DNA from: Vicinamibacterales bacterium
Lineage (GTDB): Bacteria; Acidobacteriota; Vicinamibacteria; Vicinamibacterales; UBA2999
Reading direction: 5' to 3'
NCBI GenBank assembly: GCA_041659285.1
Contig: JBAZYO010000008.1
Coordinates: forward strand, 1 to 64,000
DNA length: 64,000 nt
Shown: positions 25,014 to 36,806 of the stretch, in pieces
Layout of the letters: each line of letters opens with the position of its first letter
How positions within the stretch are numbered: position 1 is the stretch's first letter
Notes under the pieces: generated by a model
Seen by the model: only the letters and a program-made list of their open reading frames with translations
Told to the model about the DNA's origin: nothing
Database searches by the model: none
Position numbers and translations under genes: made by a program

Positions 25014-26371
25014 GTGATCGACGATCTGAAAAGGATCCTGGGCGACCGCCTCTCCACGGCGGCGGCCGTGCGCGAACACCACAGCCACGGCGAGTCGTGG
25101 CACGCCGCCGGGCTTCCCGATGCCGTCGCCTATCCCACCTCCACCGACGAGGTCAGCGCCATCGTCAAGGTGTGCGCGCGGCATGGGAAGCCGGTGGTGG
25201 CGTTCGGCATGGGCAGTTCCCTGGAAGGGCACGTCAACGCGATTCACGGCGGCGTGTCGGTTGACCTCACCCGCATGACCCGCGTGCTGCGGCTCAGCCC
25301 CGACGACCTCGACATCACGGTCGAGGCCGGGCTGACCCGGCTGAAGCTGGACGCGCACTTGAAGAACTCCGGCCTGATGTTTCCGATCGATCCCGGCGCC
25401 GACGCCACCATCGGCGGCATGACGGCGACACGGGCCTCGGGCACAACGGCGGTGCGTTACGGCACCATGCGCGACAACGTGCTGGGCCTGACCGTGGTGC
25501 TGGCGGACGGCCGGGTCATCAAGACCGGCGGACGCGCCCGCAAGTCGTCGTCCGGATACGACCTGACGCGGCTGTTGGTCGGGTCGGAGGGGACGCTCGG
25601 GGTGATCACCGAGGTCACGCTGCGGCTTTACGGCAAGCCCGAGGCGGTGCGGGCGGCGGTGTGCCCGTTCGCGTCGATGGCCGGCGCCGCGGCCACGGTC
25701 ATCCAGACCATCCAGCTCGGCATCCCGGTGGCCCGCATCGAGATCGTGGACGAAGCGCAACTCCGCGTCGTCAACGCCTACTCGAAGACCAATTATCCAA
25801 TCGCGCCGACGCTGTTCTTCGAGTTTCACGGCATCAGCGACGTGATGGTGGACGAGCAGATCAAGGCGGTGGAGGAGATCGCGCGCGAGCAGGGCGCCCA
25901 GGGCTTCCAGTGGGCCTCGACGCTCGAAGACCGCGCCACGCTGTGGACGGCGCGGCACAACGCCTACTACGCCACCGTGGCCTCGCGCCCGGGCGCCCGG
26001 GCATGGACGACCGACATTTGCGTGCCCATCTCGCACCTCGCGGAGTGCATCCTCGAGACGCAGGCGGATCTGCGGGAGGCCGGCGTGGTGGCGCCCCTCG
26101 TCGGCCATGCCGGCGACGGCAACTTCCACCTGATCTTCATGCTCGACCCCGATGACCCGCGCGAGTTCGATCAGATCTCGCGGCTCAACGAGCGGCTGGT
26201 CGAGCGGTCGCTGAAGTTCGGCGGTACCTGCAGCGGCGAGCACGGCGTCGGCATCGGCAAATTGAAATACCTGGACCAGGAGCACGGGGCCTCGCTCGAC
26301 GTGATGCGCGCCATCAAGCGCGCGCTGGACCCCAACAACCTGATGAATCCGGGTAAACTGATTCCTGACTA

Positions 26372-26372
<1 letters not shown>
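25014..26372 (+). CDS. FAD-linked oxidase, D-lactate/glycolate dehydrogenase type
   Basis: A 452-residue flavoprotein of the PCMH-type FAD-linked oxidase family (GlcD/Dld/LDHD). FAD-binding elements: AFGMGSSLEGH, the DPGADATIGGM loop, and LLVGSEGTLGVITEVTLRLYG. The C-terminal HAGDGNFH and GTCSGEHGVGIGKLKYL bind the 2-hydroxyacid and metal. It probably oxidises D-lactate or another 2-hydroxyacid, passing electrons to a quinone or cytochrome. The GTG start at 25014 has no ribosome site but has TATAAT six bases upstream. Its stop overlaps the topoisomerase start by one base. Confidence 0.9.
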
Positions 26373-28792
<2,420 letters not shown>

Positions 28793-28808
28793 CCGCGCAC
28801 GGCATTTC

Positions 28809-30695
28809 ATGTTCCCGGCCCGAGACTCCGCTCATGTCACGCTGCGGTATGCTCTGGCCGGCGCGGTGTTCGGCCTCAGCTTTCCGCTGTTCGCGACCCT
28901 GCTCGACGTCCTGCTGAAGGATCTGCCACTCTCCTTCGCCTCTTTGATCTCGGTGCAGGCCGCCAATCCGCTCCACTGGGTCATCGATACGGCGCCGCTG
29001 TTCCTGGGTGTGTTCGCGTCGGTGGGCGGCCATTTCCAGGGCCAGGTCCTCCGGCTCAATCACGAACTTGAAGGACGGGTGACCGCACGCACGGCCCAGC
29101 TGGAAGAAAGCAACCGGAATCTGGTCGCATCCCGGGAACGCGCCGAATCCGCCGATCGCGCCAAGTCGGAGTTCCTGGCCAACATGAGTCACGAGATCCG
29201 GACGCCGATGAATGGCGTCATCGGCATGACGGCGCTGCTCATGGACACCGACCTCACGAACGACCAGCGCGACATGGCGGCGACCATTCACCGGTCGGGT
29301 GATGCGCTGCTGGCCATCATCAACGACATTCTCGACTTCTCCAAGATCGAGGCCGCCAAGCTCGACCTCGAAGACATCCCATTCGACCTTCGGGATCTGA
29401 TCGAGGACACGGTAAGTCTCGTTTCGGAACGGTCGTCCGAAAAGGGGCTGGACCTGAGTCTCAACGTTGAAACGGGCGTTCCCGAACAGGTCCACGGTGA
29501 TCCGGGCCGTATTCGCCAGGTGATGCTCAATCTGCTCAGCAACGCGATCAAGTTCACCGAAGCCGGCGAGGTCAAGGTGCGGGTCAGCACCGTGCCGTCC
29601 GACCCATCCACGATTCGGTTCACGGTGTCCGATGCCGGCATCGGCATCCCGGCCCACGTGCTCCCGACCCTGTTCTCGGCATTTATGCAGGCCGACAGTT
29701 CGACGACCCGGAAGTACGGCGGCACGGGCCTCGGTCTCGCCATTTCACGCCGGCTGGTGGAGTTGATGGGAGGGACCCTGGAGGTCGAGAGCACGGCCGG
29801 CGCCGGCAGCACGTTCTCGTTCACGGCCCGCCTGCCCCGCCAACTGGCGCCGGTCGTGGCGACACCGGAGCTGCTGGTAGGACGCCGGGCCGCGATCGTT
29901 GATGACACTCCGGCCAATCTCGAGTTTCTGAAGCGCCAGCTCGAATCGTGGGGCATGACAGTGGCCGCATTCCCGGGGGCCGAAGCCGCGTTCGCCGAGC
30001 TCAAACAGCAGCCCGATTACGACGTGGCATTGCTTGACCTGCGGATGCCCGATCGCGACGGCTGGATGTTGGGCGCCGACCTCAAGTCCGACCCGCGCAC
30101 CGCGCACATCCCCTTGATCATGCTGACGTCCAGCGACAACGCCGGCGACGTGGCCCGCGCTCGGGCGGCGGCATTCGCCGGTTACCTCGTCAAGCCCATT
30201 CGCCGCGCCAACCTGTTGCGCTGCCTGGTGCCGCTCTTTGGCGGCGCCTCCGCCGCGCCGCCACCCCGCTCCGACGTTCCGTACGCACCCACCACCACCC
30301 ACCAGCCGCGGGTCCTCGTTGCCGAGGATAACCGCGTCAATCAGATAGTGGCCGTCCGGATGCTCGAGAGACTCGGGTGTCACGTGGTGGTGGTCGTGAA
30401 TGGCGAGGAGGCGGTTGCCGCGGTCGCCACGCAGGCGTACGACTTGGTCTTGATGGACTGCCAGATGCCGGTGCTCGACGGCCTCCAGGCCACGCGCCGC
30501 ATCAGGGCCGAGGTGCCCGGCGCCCCGCCGATCGTGGCCATGACGGCCGGCGCCATGCCGACGGACCGGCAGATCTGCCTCGACGCGGGAATGGATGACT
30601 ACCTGACCAAGCCGGTCACCCTGGATTCCCTGACTGACATGGTGCACCGCTGGCTGCCGGCGTCGATGCGCGATCGCCATCCGGATCAGGACTAG
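28809..30695 (+). CDS. Hybrid histidine kinase with two receiver domains
   Basis: A 628-residue membrane kinase. Two hydrophobic segments (about residues 12-32 and 55-75) and a coiled coil lead to HisKA with the phospho-accepting His128 (NMSHEIRTPMNG). The ATPase domain has N, D and G boxes (LSNAIKFT, DAGIGIPA, YGGTGLGLAIS). The first receiver (near residues 350-470) carries LLDLRMPD, and the second (near 495-615) carries AEDNRVNQ and LMDCQMPV. Layout and length resemble BarA/ArcB-like phosphorelay kinases but without an HPt domain. The gene follows the topoisomerase by 16 bases. Confidence 0.9.
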   Translation: MFPARDSAHVTLRYALAGAVFGLSFPLFATLLDVLLKDLPLSFASLISVQAANPLHWVIDTAPLFLGVFASVGGHFQGQVLRLNHELEGRVTARTAQLEESNRNLVASRERAESADRAKSEFLANMSHEIRTPMNGVIGMTALLMDTDLTNDQRDMAATIHRSGDALLAIINDILDFSKIEAAKLDLEDIPFDLRDLIEDTVSLVSERSSEKGLDLSLNVETGVPEQVHGDPGRIRQVMLNLLSNAIKFTEAGEVKVRVSTVPSDPSTIRFTVSDAGIGIPAHVLPTLFSAFMQADSSTTRKYGGTGLGLAISRRLVELMGGTLEVESTAGAGSTFSFTARLPRQLAPVVATPELLVGRRAAIVDDTPANLEFLKRQLESWGMTVAAFPGAEAAFAELKQQPDYDVALLDLRMPDRDGWMLGADLKSDPRTAHIPLIMLTSSDNAGDVARARAAAFAGYLVKPIRRANLLRCLVPLFGGASAAPPPRSDVPYAPTTTHQPRVLVAEDNRVNQIVAVRMLERLGCHVVVVVNGEEAVAAVATQAYDLVLMDCQMPVLDGLQATRRIRAEVPGAPPIVAMTAGAMPTDRQICLDAGMDDYLTKPVTLDSLTDMVHRWLPASMRDRHPDQD

Positions 30696-30779
30696 TCTAA
30701 CGAGGAGATGATTCGGGAGCACGCGCGTCAAGGCGGCTTCCCGGCCGACACGATCTCCGCCCCAAATCTGAGGGATGAC

Positions 30780-31310
30780 GTGAGCACACCAGCCTGGTCA
30801 CTGCGACGCTTGCACGTGGTGGACGACGCGCAGATCGAGGCGCTCGCCGACGTGCTGATCGACTGCGTGGAGGGCGGCGCGTCCGTGGGCTTCATGCTGC
30901 CGCTGACTCGCGAACGTGCGCTGGCGTTCTGGCGGCGCGTGGCCGGGGACGTGGCTGCCGGGAGGCGCGCGTTGATGGTGGCGGAGGATGCGCAGGGGAT
31001 GTGCGGCACCGTGCAGTTGATCTTCGACCTGCCCGAGAACCAGCCGCACCGCGCCGACCTCGCGAAGATGCAGGTGCATCGTCGCGCCCGCCGCCAGGGC
31101 CTGGGCGCCGCGTTGATGCGCGCCGCCGAAGACACCGCCCGCGAGTGCGGCAAGACCCTGCTGGTGCTCGACGCGGTCACCGATGGCGATGCCGCGCGGC
31201 TGTACGAGCGACTGGGATGGGTGCGGGTGGGCGACATCCCGAGCTACGCCCTGTTTCCTGGGGGCGGGTTCTGCAGTACCACCTACTTCTACCGCGATCT
31301 TTCACATTAG
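30780..31310 (+). CDS. GNAT family N-acetyltransferase
   Basis: A 176-residue acetyltransferase. The acetyl-CoA loop is visible in RRARRQGLGAALMRAAEDTA, followed by LLVLDAVTDGDAARLYERLGW, the standard GNAT C-terminal strand and helix. The frame begins at an ATG at 30708, but GTG at 30780 has GAGGG five bases upstream and begins where related proteins begin, so it is preferred. The ending FYRDLSH is typical. It lies seven bases before a DUF1697 gene. The acceptor is unknown. Confidence 0.82.
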   Translation: MSTPAWSLRRLHVVDDAQIEALADVLIDCVEGGASVGFMLPLTRERALAFWRRVAGDVAAGRRALMVAEDAQGMCGTVQLIFDLPENQPHRADLAKMQVHRRARRQGLGAALMRAAEDTARECGKTLLVLDAVTDGDAARLYERLGWVRVGDIPSYALFPGGGFCSTTYFYRDLSH

Positions 31311-31317
31311 CCCGCAC

Positions 31318-31863
31318 ATGACGACATACATCGGCCTGCTCCGCGCGGTGAATCTCGGCTCACACAACAGGATTGCCATGAGCGATCTGCGCGAGTGGCT
31401 GGTGGGCCTCGGCATGGCCAACGCGCAGACGCTGTTGCAGAGCGGCAACATGGTGTTCGGCAGTGACGCCCGCTCGGCGGCGCCGCTCGAGAAGACGCTC
31501 GAGTCGGCCGCGGCGAAGCAACTTGGCCTGGAGACCGCTTTCTTCGTGCGCACCGCAAAGGAATGGCAGGGCATAATCGCCGAAAACCCGTTCCCGAAAG
31601 AAGCCAAGGCGGACCCCGGCCACACGGTGCTGATGTGCCTGAAGGACGCGCCGCCGGCCGCGGCGGTGAAGGCGCTGCAGGATGCGATCAAGGGCCGCGA
31701 GGTCGTCACGGCCAAGGGGCGGCACGCCTACTTCCTCTACCCTGACGGCATGGGCACTTCGAAGCTGACGATCACGTTGATCGAAAAGAAACTCGGTACC
31801 ACCGGCACGGCTCGCAACTGGAACACCGTGCTCAAGCTCGGCGCACTCACGGAGGAGTCATGA
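31318..31863 (+). CDS. DUF1697 domain-containing protein
   Basis: A 181-residue protein of the DUF1697 family. MTTYIGLLRAVNLGSHNRI at the start, then LLQSGNMVFGS and SKLTITLIEKKLGTTGTARN are its usual landmarks. The function of the family is unknown. The ATG at 31318 is used rather than the longer frame, because this is the family's normal start. Its TGA overlaps the ATG of the M28 peptidase gene (ATGA). Confidence 0.9.
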   Translation: MTTYIGLLRAVNLGSHNRIAMSDLREWLVGLGMANAQTLLQSGNMVFGSDARSAAPLEKTLESAAAKQLGLETAFFVRTAKEWQGIIAENPFPKEAKADPGHTVLMCLKDAPPAAAVKALQDAIKGREVVTAKGRHAYFLYPDGMGTSKLTITLIEKKLGTTGTARNWNTVLKLGALTEES

Positions 31864-33236
31864 CTCACTTGCATTCGATGTTGATCCGCTCGCTGCTGGT
31901 TGCCACGTTCGCCGGGCTGCCGGCGATGGCTGCCGGCCAGGGCGTTCGCCCCGATGCCGACCCGCGCGTCCAGAAGATCGTCGCCTCGGTGTCCCAGGAG
32001 CGGCTCCAGCAACTGCTGGCCAGGCTGGTCAGCTTCGGCACCCGCGAGACGCTGTCAAACCAGGACGGGACCACCCGCGCCATTGGCGGCGCGCGGCAGT
32101 GGATCTTCGACGAGATGAAGCGGTCGAGTCCCCGCCTGCAGGTGTCGTTCGACACTCACCAGATCGCGCCACAGGGCCGCATCACGCGCCAGGTGGAACT
32201 GCGCAACGTGATGGCCGTGCTGCCGGGCAAGTCGCCGCGCCGCATCTACGTCAGCGGCCACTACGATTCGCTGAACCTCGGCGATCGCGGCCAGGCCGGC
32301 CTCAACACCGGCGGTGGCGGCAACCCGCAAGCGACCGCGGAGTTCAACCACGACGCCGAGGCGCCTGGCGCCAACGATGACGGCAGCGGCACGGTCCTGA
32401 CGATGGAGCTGGCGCGCGTGTTGGCGGAGAGCGGCATCGAGTTCGATGCGACGCTGGTGTTCATCTGCTGGGCCGGCGAGGAGCAGGGCCTGATTGGATC
32501 GGCGGCGCACGCCCAGGACCTGGTGGCGAACAAGGCCGTGGTCGAAGCCATGTTCAACAACGACATTGTCGGCAACAGCCACGGCGGCAACGGCGTGGTC
32601 GATGCCGAGAGCGTACGGGTCTACGCGGTGGGCCCCGAGGATTCGATGGCGCGGTCACTGGCGCGATACATTGCCCGCGCGGCGGGCACCTACGTGCCGT
32701 CTCACCAGATTCGCGTGATGGCTCGCGAAGATCGTTTTGGCCGCGGCAGCGACCAGTCGTCGTTCACCCAGGCTGGCTTTCCCGCCATCGTGTTTCGCGA
32801 GGCGAACGAGAACTTCAGCAAGCAACACTCGGCCCGCGACACCATCGACGGCGTCGACTTCGCCTACCTGGCGCAGAACGCGCGAGTGAACGCCGCCGGC
32901 GTCGCGTCACTGGGCCTGGCGCCGCCGGCGCCGAAGGTCACGGGCGAGCGCGGCCAGAACCTGTTGTCACGCGGCACCTCGGGGTACGACGCCGACATGC
33001 GCTGGGCCGCATCGCCCGGGGCGGTGGCCTATCGCATCTACTGGCGCGACACCTGGTCCAACGACTGGCAGCGCCAGCAGACCATCGGCAACGTCACGCA
33101 GTTCGTGCTGCCCAACGTGTCGATCGATGATTTCGTGTTCGGGGTGGCGGCGATCGGCGCCGACGGCCTCGAGAGCCTCGTCAGCGCCTACGTCTCGCCG
33201 GTGCGGCGATCCACAGAAGTAAAAGTGGTCAAGTAA
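31860..33236 (+). CDS. Secreted M28 family metallopeptidase
   Basis: A 458-residue zinc aminopeptidase-type protein with a signal peptide (residues 1-26). The two-zinc site is complete: YVSGHYDS (His near 134), GANDDGSG, WAGEEQGL (catalytic Glu and ligand Glu), FNNDIVGN, and KQHSARDT with the last His. A C-terminal fibronectin-III-like region (about residues 375-450, MRWAASPGAVAYRIYWRD) follows. It would cleave N-terminal residues from peptides in the periplasm or outside. The ATG overlaps the preceding gene by four bases, so translation is coupled. Confidence 0.92.
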   Translation: MTHLHSMLIRSLLVATFAGLPAMAAGQGVRPDADPRVQKIVASVSQERLQQLLARLVSFGTRETLSNQDGTTRAIGGARQWIFDEMKRSSPRLQVSFDTHQIAPQGRITRQVELRNVMAVLPGKSPRRIYVSGHYDSLNLGDRGQAGLNTGGGGNPQATAEFNHDAEAPGANDDGSGTVLTMELARVLAESGIEFDATLVFICWAGEEQGLIGSAAHAQDLVANKAVVEAMFNNDIVGNSHGGNGVVDAESVRVYAVGPEDSMARSLARYIARAAGTYVPSHQIRVMAREDRFGRGSDQSSFTQAGFPAIVFREANENFSKQHSARDTIDGVDFAYLAQNARVNAAGVASLGLAPPAPKVTGERGQNLLSRGTSGYDADMRWAASPGAVAYRIYWRDTWSNDWQRQQTIGNVTQFVLPNVSIDDFVFGVAAIGADGLESLVSAYVSPVRRSTEVKVVK

Positions 33237-33249
33237 CCCGGCAAAAACA

Positions 33250-33305
33250 AAGAAGATCAAGAGATCAGAAGAACACTTAGTTTCTTTTGATCTCCTGATC
33301 TCCTG
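33250..33305. repeat. AGGAGATC palindromic repeat, copy 2 (possible bidirectional terminator)
   Basis: The arm at 33250-33273 pairs with 33280-33305 around a short loop. The right arm contains GATCTCCTGATCTCCTG, as in the element at 19021-19081. It lies between the convergent M28 and TonB receptor genes, where a two-way terminator would be useful. Confidence 0.7.
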
Positions 33306-33329
33306 TGACGCTTCTGGCCTTCTGTAGAC

Positions 33330-36209
33330 CTAGAACGACATCTGCAACCCGAACCTGACGTAGCGCGCGTCCATGATCGCCGTCGGCCGCATCCACGCAT
33401 TGGTCGCCGGGTTGGCGCCAAAGGTCTCGTTGACCCTGGTCACGGTGCCCGAGTTCAGGATGTTGAAGACGTCGGCAAAGCCCTGGATCCGGGTGCGGCT
33501 GCCGAACCGGAAGGTGCGGCCGAGGCGCAGGTCGAGCTGCTTCCGCGTATCGAGGAACACGGTGTTGGGCTCGACCAGGTTGACCGCGATCGTGGTGGCG
33601 CCCGCGGTCGAGCCGATGATGCTCCGGCCGGCAATGGCCGCGGTCACCGTGTAGTTGGCGGCGACGCTCGGCCCCGGCTGGGCCAGGAACGAGCCGCTCA
33701 ACTGGAACTCCCACGGCAGTTGATAGGCAGCCGACATCTTGAACGTGGTGCGGAAGGGCGGCACGGCGTCGCAGAAGCGCGCGCTGTTCGGGTTGTCGCG
33801 CTCGTCGCAGGTCGTCGAGGCCCGGCGATCGGTGGTGATGCCGCCGAACAGCAACAGCTTGCTGAACCGCGCGTTGGCGCTCAGCTCGAAGCCGTTGTAG
33901 ATGGTGCGGTTCACGTCCGAGAACGTCCGCAGGTTGTCGGTGGCGACGCCGACCTTCGTCGGGTTGAGCGTGTGCATGGTGATCGCCGAACCGGCATCGG
34001 CAAGCCTCGTATCGGCGGGCGCGGTAATCGTGAAGGGCGCCCAGTCGGTGACCGCCAGGTTGGTGTTGTCGGTGACATCCAGGTTGAAGAACTGGCGCCG
34101 GTAGAAGCCGGCCGTGACCGACAGGCGATCCATCAGCTGATGCTGCACCGACGCGTTGTATTCCCAGTTGTAGCCGCGCAGCAGGTCGGGATCCGGGCGG
34201 CTGGTGATCTGGCCGAAGTTCGACGTGCCGCCGAACACCTCGCCGCGTTGGAGGTTGCCGGCGGCATCGAACAGCGAGCGGTTGCCATCGAAGTCGAGCC
34301 ACGCGCGGACCTGGGTCGAGTAGGTCATCCCGTTGAAGTTGGCGGCGTAACCGGCCGCGGCCGACGCGATGTACTTGCTCGCGTTCACCTTGATCGCGGT
34401 CTTGCCGTCGCCGAACACGTCGTAGGCGGCAGCGGCGCGCACCGACCAGTCATTCCAGTTCGGCACGTTCTCGATGGCCGCGAAGTTGCGCGCCTGGATC
34501 CACGGGCCCGCGGCTGCCGACTGGGCGGGGACCATGGCGTTGAAGTGATCGTAGCGGCCACCCAGGTTGAGCGTGAGCTTGTCGATCGTCCAGGTGTCCT
34601 GGACGAAGAAGCCCAGGTCGCTCTTGACCTTTTGCTGCGCGTCGGTGGGACCGTTGGCCACCGCGACGGCAATTGGACATGGCAGGGCTGTGCACGGTAC
34701 GGGGTTGCTGGCGCTGGCCGGCGCACCGAGCAGGCCGGCGTTGAACACCAGCGTGTTGATCTGCCCGTTTGACGAGAACGCCCGCGAGTTGGTGCCCCAG
34801 CCCATGGTCACGCCGGTCTTGAAGGCGTGCGAGCCCGTGATGTAGCTGGCCGACGCCGCCGAACTGTAGCTCTTGGTCCAGCTGGTATACGGCGGAATCG
34901 TGTTGCCGCAGGCCACGGTCAGCCGGCCGGTGCTCTGCTCCAGGCGCGGCAGGTCGCCCGGTTGAACGCTTTCGCGGCAATTCTGTTCGTAGTCCTGCGT
35001 GTAGTAGGAAATGCCGGCCTCGAGCAACAGCTTGTTGGTCGTGGTCTGCGTCCACTTGAGCTGCGGCACCCAGCCCAACCCGAACGCGTCGGTCGAGGCT
35101 TCCGGTGACGTGGTCGCGAGGGTGTTGAAACCGTTGTAGAACTCACCGTTGTACTGGCGGTCGAGGTAGAAGCGGACCTTGTCTTTCTGGGAAACCTGCC
35201 ACGTCAGTCTCGTCACGGCGCTGTAATTGCCCATCGCCTGCCGGAACGCCTTGCTGCCGTCGGCAAACGCGGAGCTGGCGACGTAGGTCTTGTTGTCCTC
35301 GTACTTGTAGGTGAAGTAGAACCAGAGCTTGTCGCGCTTGATCGGGCCGCCGAACGACGGATTGACCTGATAGGTATACGCGATACCCGGTTGCGGAATG
35401 CCCGCGCTCTTCACCGCGTCGGATCGGTTGTCAGCCTGCATCTGGCTGCCCGCGCCGTAGGCGAAGAACGTGCCGGAGAAGGTGTTGCCGCCGTCTTTCG
35501 GCGTGCTGTTGATGCGCAAGCCGCCGTTCTGCATCTCGGCGGACTCGGCGCCGGTCGTGAACGTGACTTCCTGGATGCTCGCGTCGTTCATGTAGAACCC
35601 GCTGTACTGGCCGCTGCCGCACAGGTTGTTGACGCGCAGGCCGTCGATGGCGATCACCATGTCCGCCGTGTTCGAGCCGTGCACGCTCATGCTGTATTGG
35701 CCGAGAACGAACGGTGTCACCGAGGTGCCCGGAAGCAGCAGTGCGCGCGCCGGGGTGTTGCGATTCGGCGTCGGAATCGCGTCGAGAATGTCGCGGTTGA
35801 CGACGAACTGCGTCGTGTTGTTGGTCACGTCAACCGTTGGCGTGGCGCCGGTGACGGTGACCGACTCCTCCAGCGAACCGACTTGCAGGTCGCCATTCAC
35901 GGTCGCGGTGAAGTTGCCTTGCAGCACGATGTCGGCGCGCCGCACGACCTTGAAGCCGGCCAGGGTAAAGGTCACCTGGTACACACCCGGGCCCAGGTCG
36001 ACGATCCGGTACTGCCCGGCGCCGTCGCTCACCACGCTGCGGGCCTTCTCGATCAGCGCCGGGCTCGAGGCCTCGACGGTGACGCCGGGGAGTACGGCGC
36101 CAGACCCGTCCCTCACGACCCCAGCGATGGACGCTTGAGCGCTGGCCGCCCGCGACGTCATGAACACCGCAAAGAAAAGGATTGCCGTACACAGCACGAC
36201 TCGACGCAT
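33330..36209 (-). CDS. TonB-dependent receptor with N-terminal carboxypeptidase-regulatory domain
   Basis: A 959-residue outer-membrane receptor. The signal peptide is MRRVVLCTAILFFAVFMTSR. A CarboxypepD_reg domain follows (SIAGVVRDGSGAVLPGVTVE, YRIVDLGPGVYQVTF), then the plug (NTPARALLLPGTS, SVHGSNTADMVIAIDGLRVN) and a 22-strand-type barrel that ends in an aromatic residue (RFGLQMSF). This is the Oar-like architecture common in Acidobacteria. No clear TonB box was identified. ATG at 36209 has GGGAG upstream, and the promoter at 36267-36295 fits. The ligand is unknown; glycans or peptides are typical. Confidence 0.9.
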   Translation of the reverse strand: MRRVVLCTAILFFAVFMTSRAASAQASIAGVVRDGSGAVLPGVTVEASSPALIEKARSVVSDGAGQYRIVDLGPGVYQVTFTLAGFKVVRRADIVLQGNFTATVNGDLQVGSLEESVTVTGATPTVDVTNNTTQFVVNRDILDAIPTPNRNTPARALLLPGTSVTPFVLGQYSMSVHGSNTADMVIAIDGLRVNNLCGSGQYSGFYMNDASIQEVTFTTGAESAEMQNGGLRINSTPKDGGNTFSGTFFAYGAGSQMQADNRSDAVKSAGIPQPGIAYTYQVNPSFGGPIKRDKLWFYFTYKYEDNKTYVASSAFADGSKAFRQAMGNYSAVTRLTWQVSQKDKVRFYLDRQYNGEFYNGFNTLATTSPEASTDAFGLGWVPQLKWTQTTTNKLLLEAGISYYTQDYEQNCRESVQPGDLPRLEQSTGRLTVACGNTIPPYTSWTKSYSSAASASYITGSHAFKTGVTMGWGTNSRAFSSNGQINTLVFNAGLLGAPASASNPVPCTALPCPIAVAVANGPTDAQQKVKSDLGFFVQDTWTIDKLTLNLGGRYDHFNAMVPAQSAAAGPWIQARNFAAIENVPNWNDWSVRAAAAYDVFGDGKTAIKVNASKYIASAAAGYAANFNGMTYSTQVRAWLDFDGNRSLFDAAGNLQRGEVFGGTSNFGQITSRPDPDLLRGYNWEYNASVQHQLMDRLSVTAGFYRRQFFNLDVTDNTNLAVTDWAPFTITAPADTRLADAGSAITMHTLNPTKVGVATDNLRTFSDVNRTIYNGFELSANARFSKLLLFGGITTDRRASTTCDERDNPNSARFCDAVPPFRTTFKMSAAYQLPWEFQLSGSFLAQPGPSVAANYTVTAAIAGRSIIGSTAGATTIAVNLVEPNTVFLDTRKQLDLRLGRTFRFGSRTRIQGFADVFNILNSGTVTRVNETFGANPATNAWMRPTAIMDARYVRFGLQMSF

Positions 36210-36266
36210 GGTTCGTCTCCCTTGAGGGCCTGGATGGGCAAAACAGATGACCGACATCAGTGGCGG

Positions 36267-36295
36267 ACATTACGGGGGTCCAGCTGTGCTGTCAA
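36267..36295 (-). promoter_or_regulatory. Sigma70-type promoter of the TonB receptor gene
   Basis: On the minus strand a perfect TTGACA (36295-36290), a 17-base spacer and TAATGT (36272-36267) would start transcription near 36260, giving a leader of about 50 bases. Confidence 0.7.
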
Positions 36296-36396
36296 GACAT
36301 TTGGAGACACCGACCGTGCCGGTGCCGGCCAACTTGTCCAAAACGGAACATCGGCGGGAATGGCGATCAGCCACAGTCCAAGGTTGGAGGCATTCA

Positions 36397-36786
36397 ATGC
36401 GATTCCCGCACAAAGTCGTCACTCTCTTCCTGCTCCCGGTGTTTCTCATCTCGTCGCCGGCGTTCGCCCAGCAGGCCCGCGTCGTTGACGCATCGGCCAT
36501 GGATCAGGCGCTTGCGGACCGGGCCGCCTCCGAGCGCACCCAGCGCGACCTCGTGCGCCGCGTGCTCGACCGGTCCGACGCCCGCGAAATGGCCGCCCGT
36601 TTCGGGCTGAGCGTCGAGCAGGCCAGCACGGCGGTTGCCACACTCTCGGGCGCCGAACTGAACACCGTGGCGCAGCACGCGAGCGCCGTCGAGACCAACG
36701 CCCTCGCCGGAGGCGCGAACACCGTCGTCATCTCGGTGACCACGCTGCTGCTGATCCTGATCATCGTGATCCTGCTCGCCAAGTAG
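36397..36786 (+). CDS. PA2779-like small membrane protein
   Basis: A 129-residue protein with a signal peptide (VVTLFLLPVFLISSPAFAQ), a helical central part (RTQRDLVRRVLDRSDAREM, AARFGLSVEQASTAVATLSG) and a C-terminal membrane helix (VVISVTTLLLILIIVILLAK). This layout matches the PA2779 family, whose genes usually lie beside a PA2778-type C39 cysteine peptidase, as here (20 bases downstream). ATG at 36397 has GGAGG six bases upstream. The role of the pair is not established; a membrane-anchored partner or substrate of the peptidase is an inference. Confidence 0.75.
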   Translation: MRFPHKVVTLFLLPVFLISSPAFAQQARVVDASAMDQALADRAASERTQRDLVRRVLDRSDAREMAARFGLSVEQASTAVATLSGAELNTVAQHASAVETNALAGGANTVVISVTTLLLILIIVILLAK

Positions 36787-36806
36787 GACACGCCATCGCT
36801 CTCCGC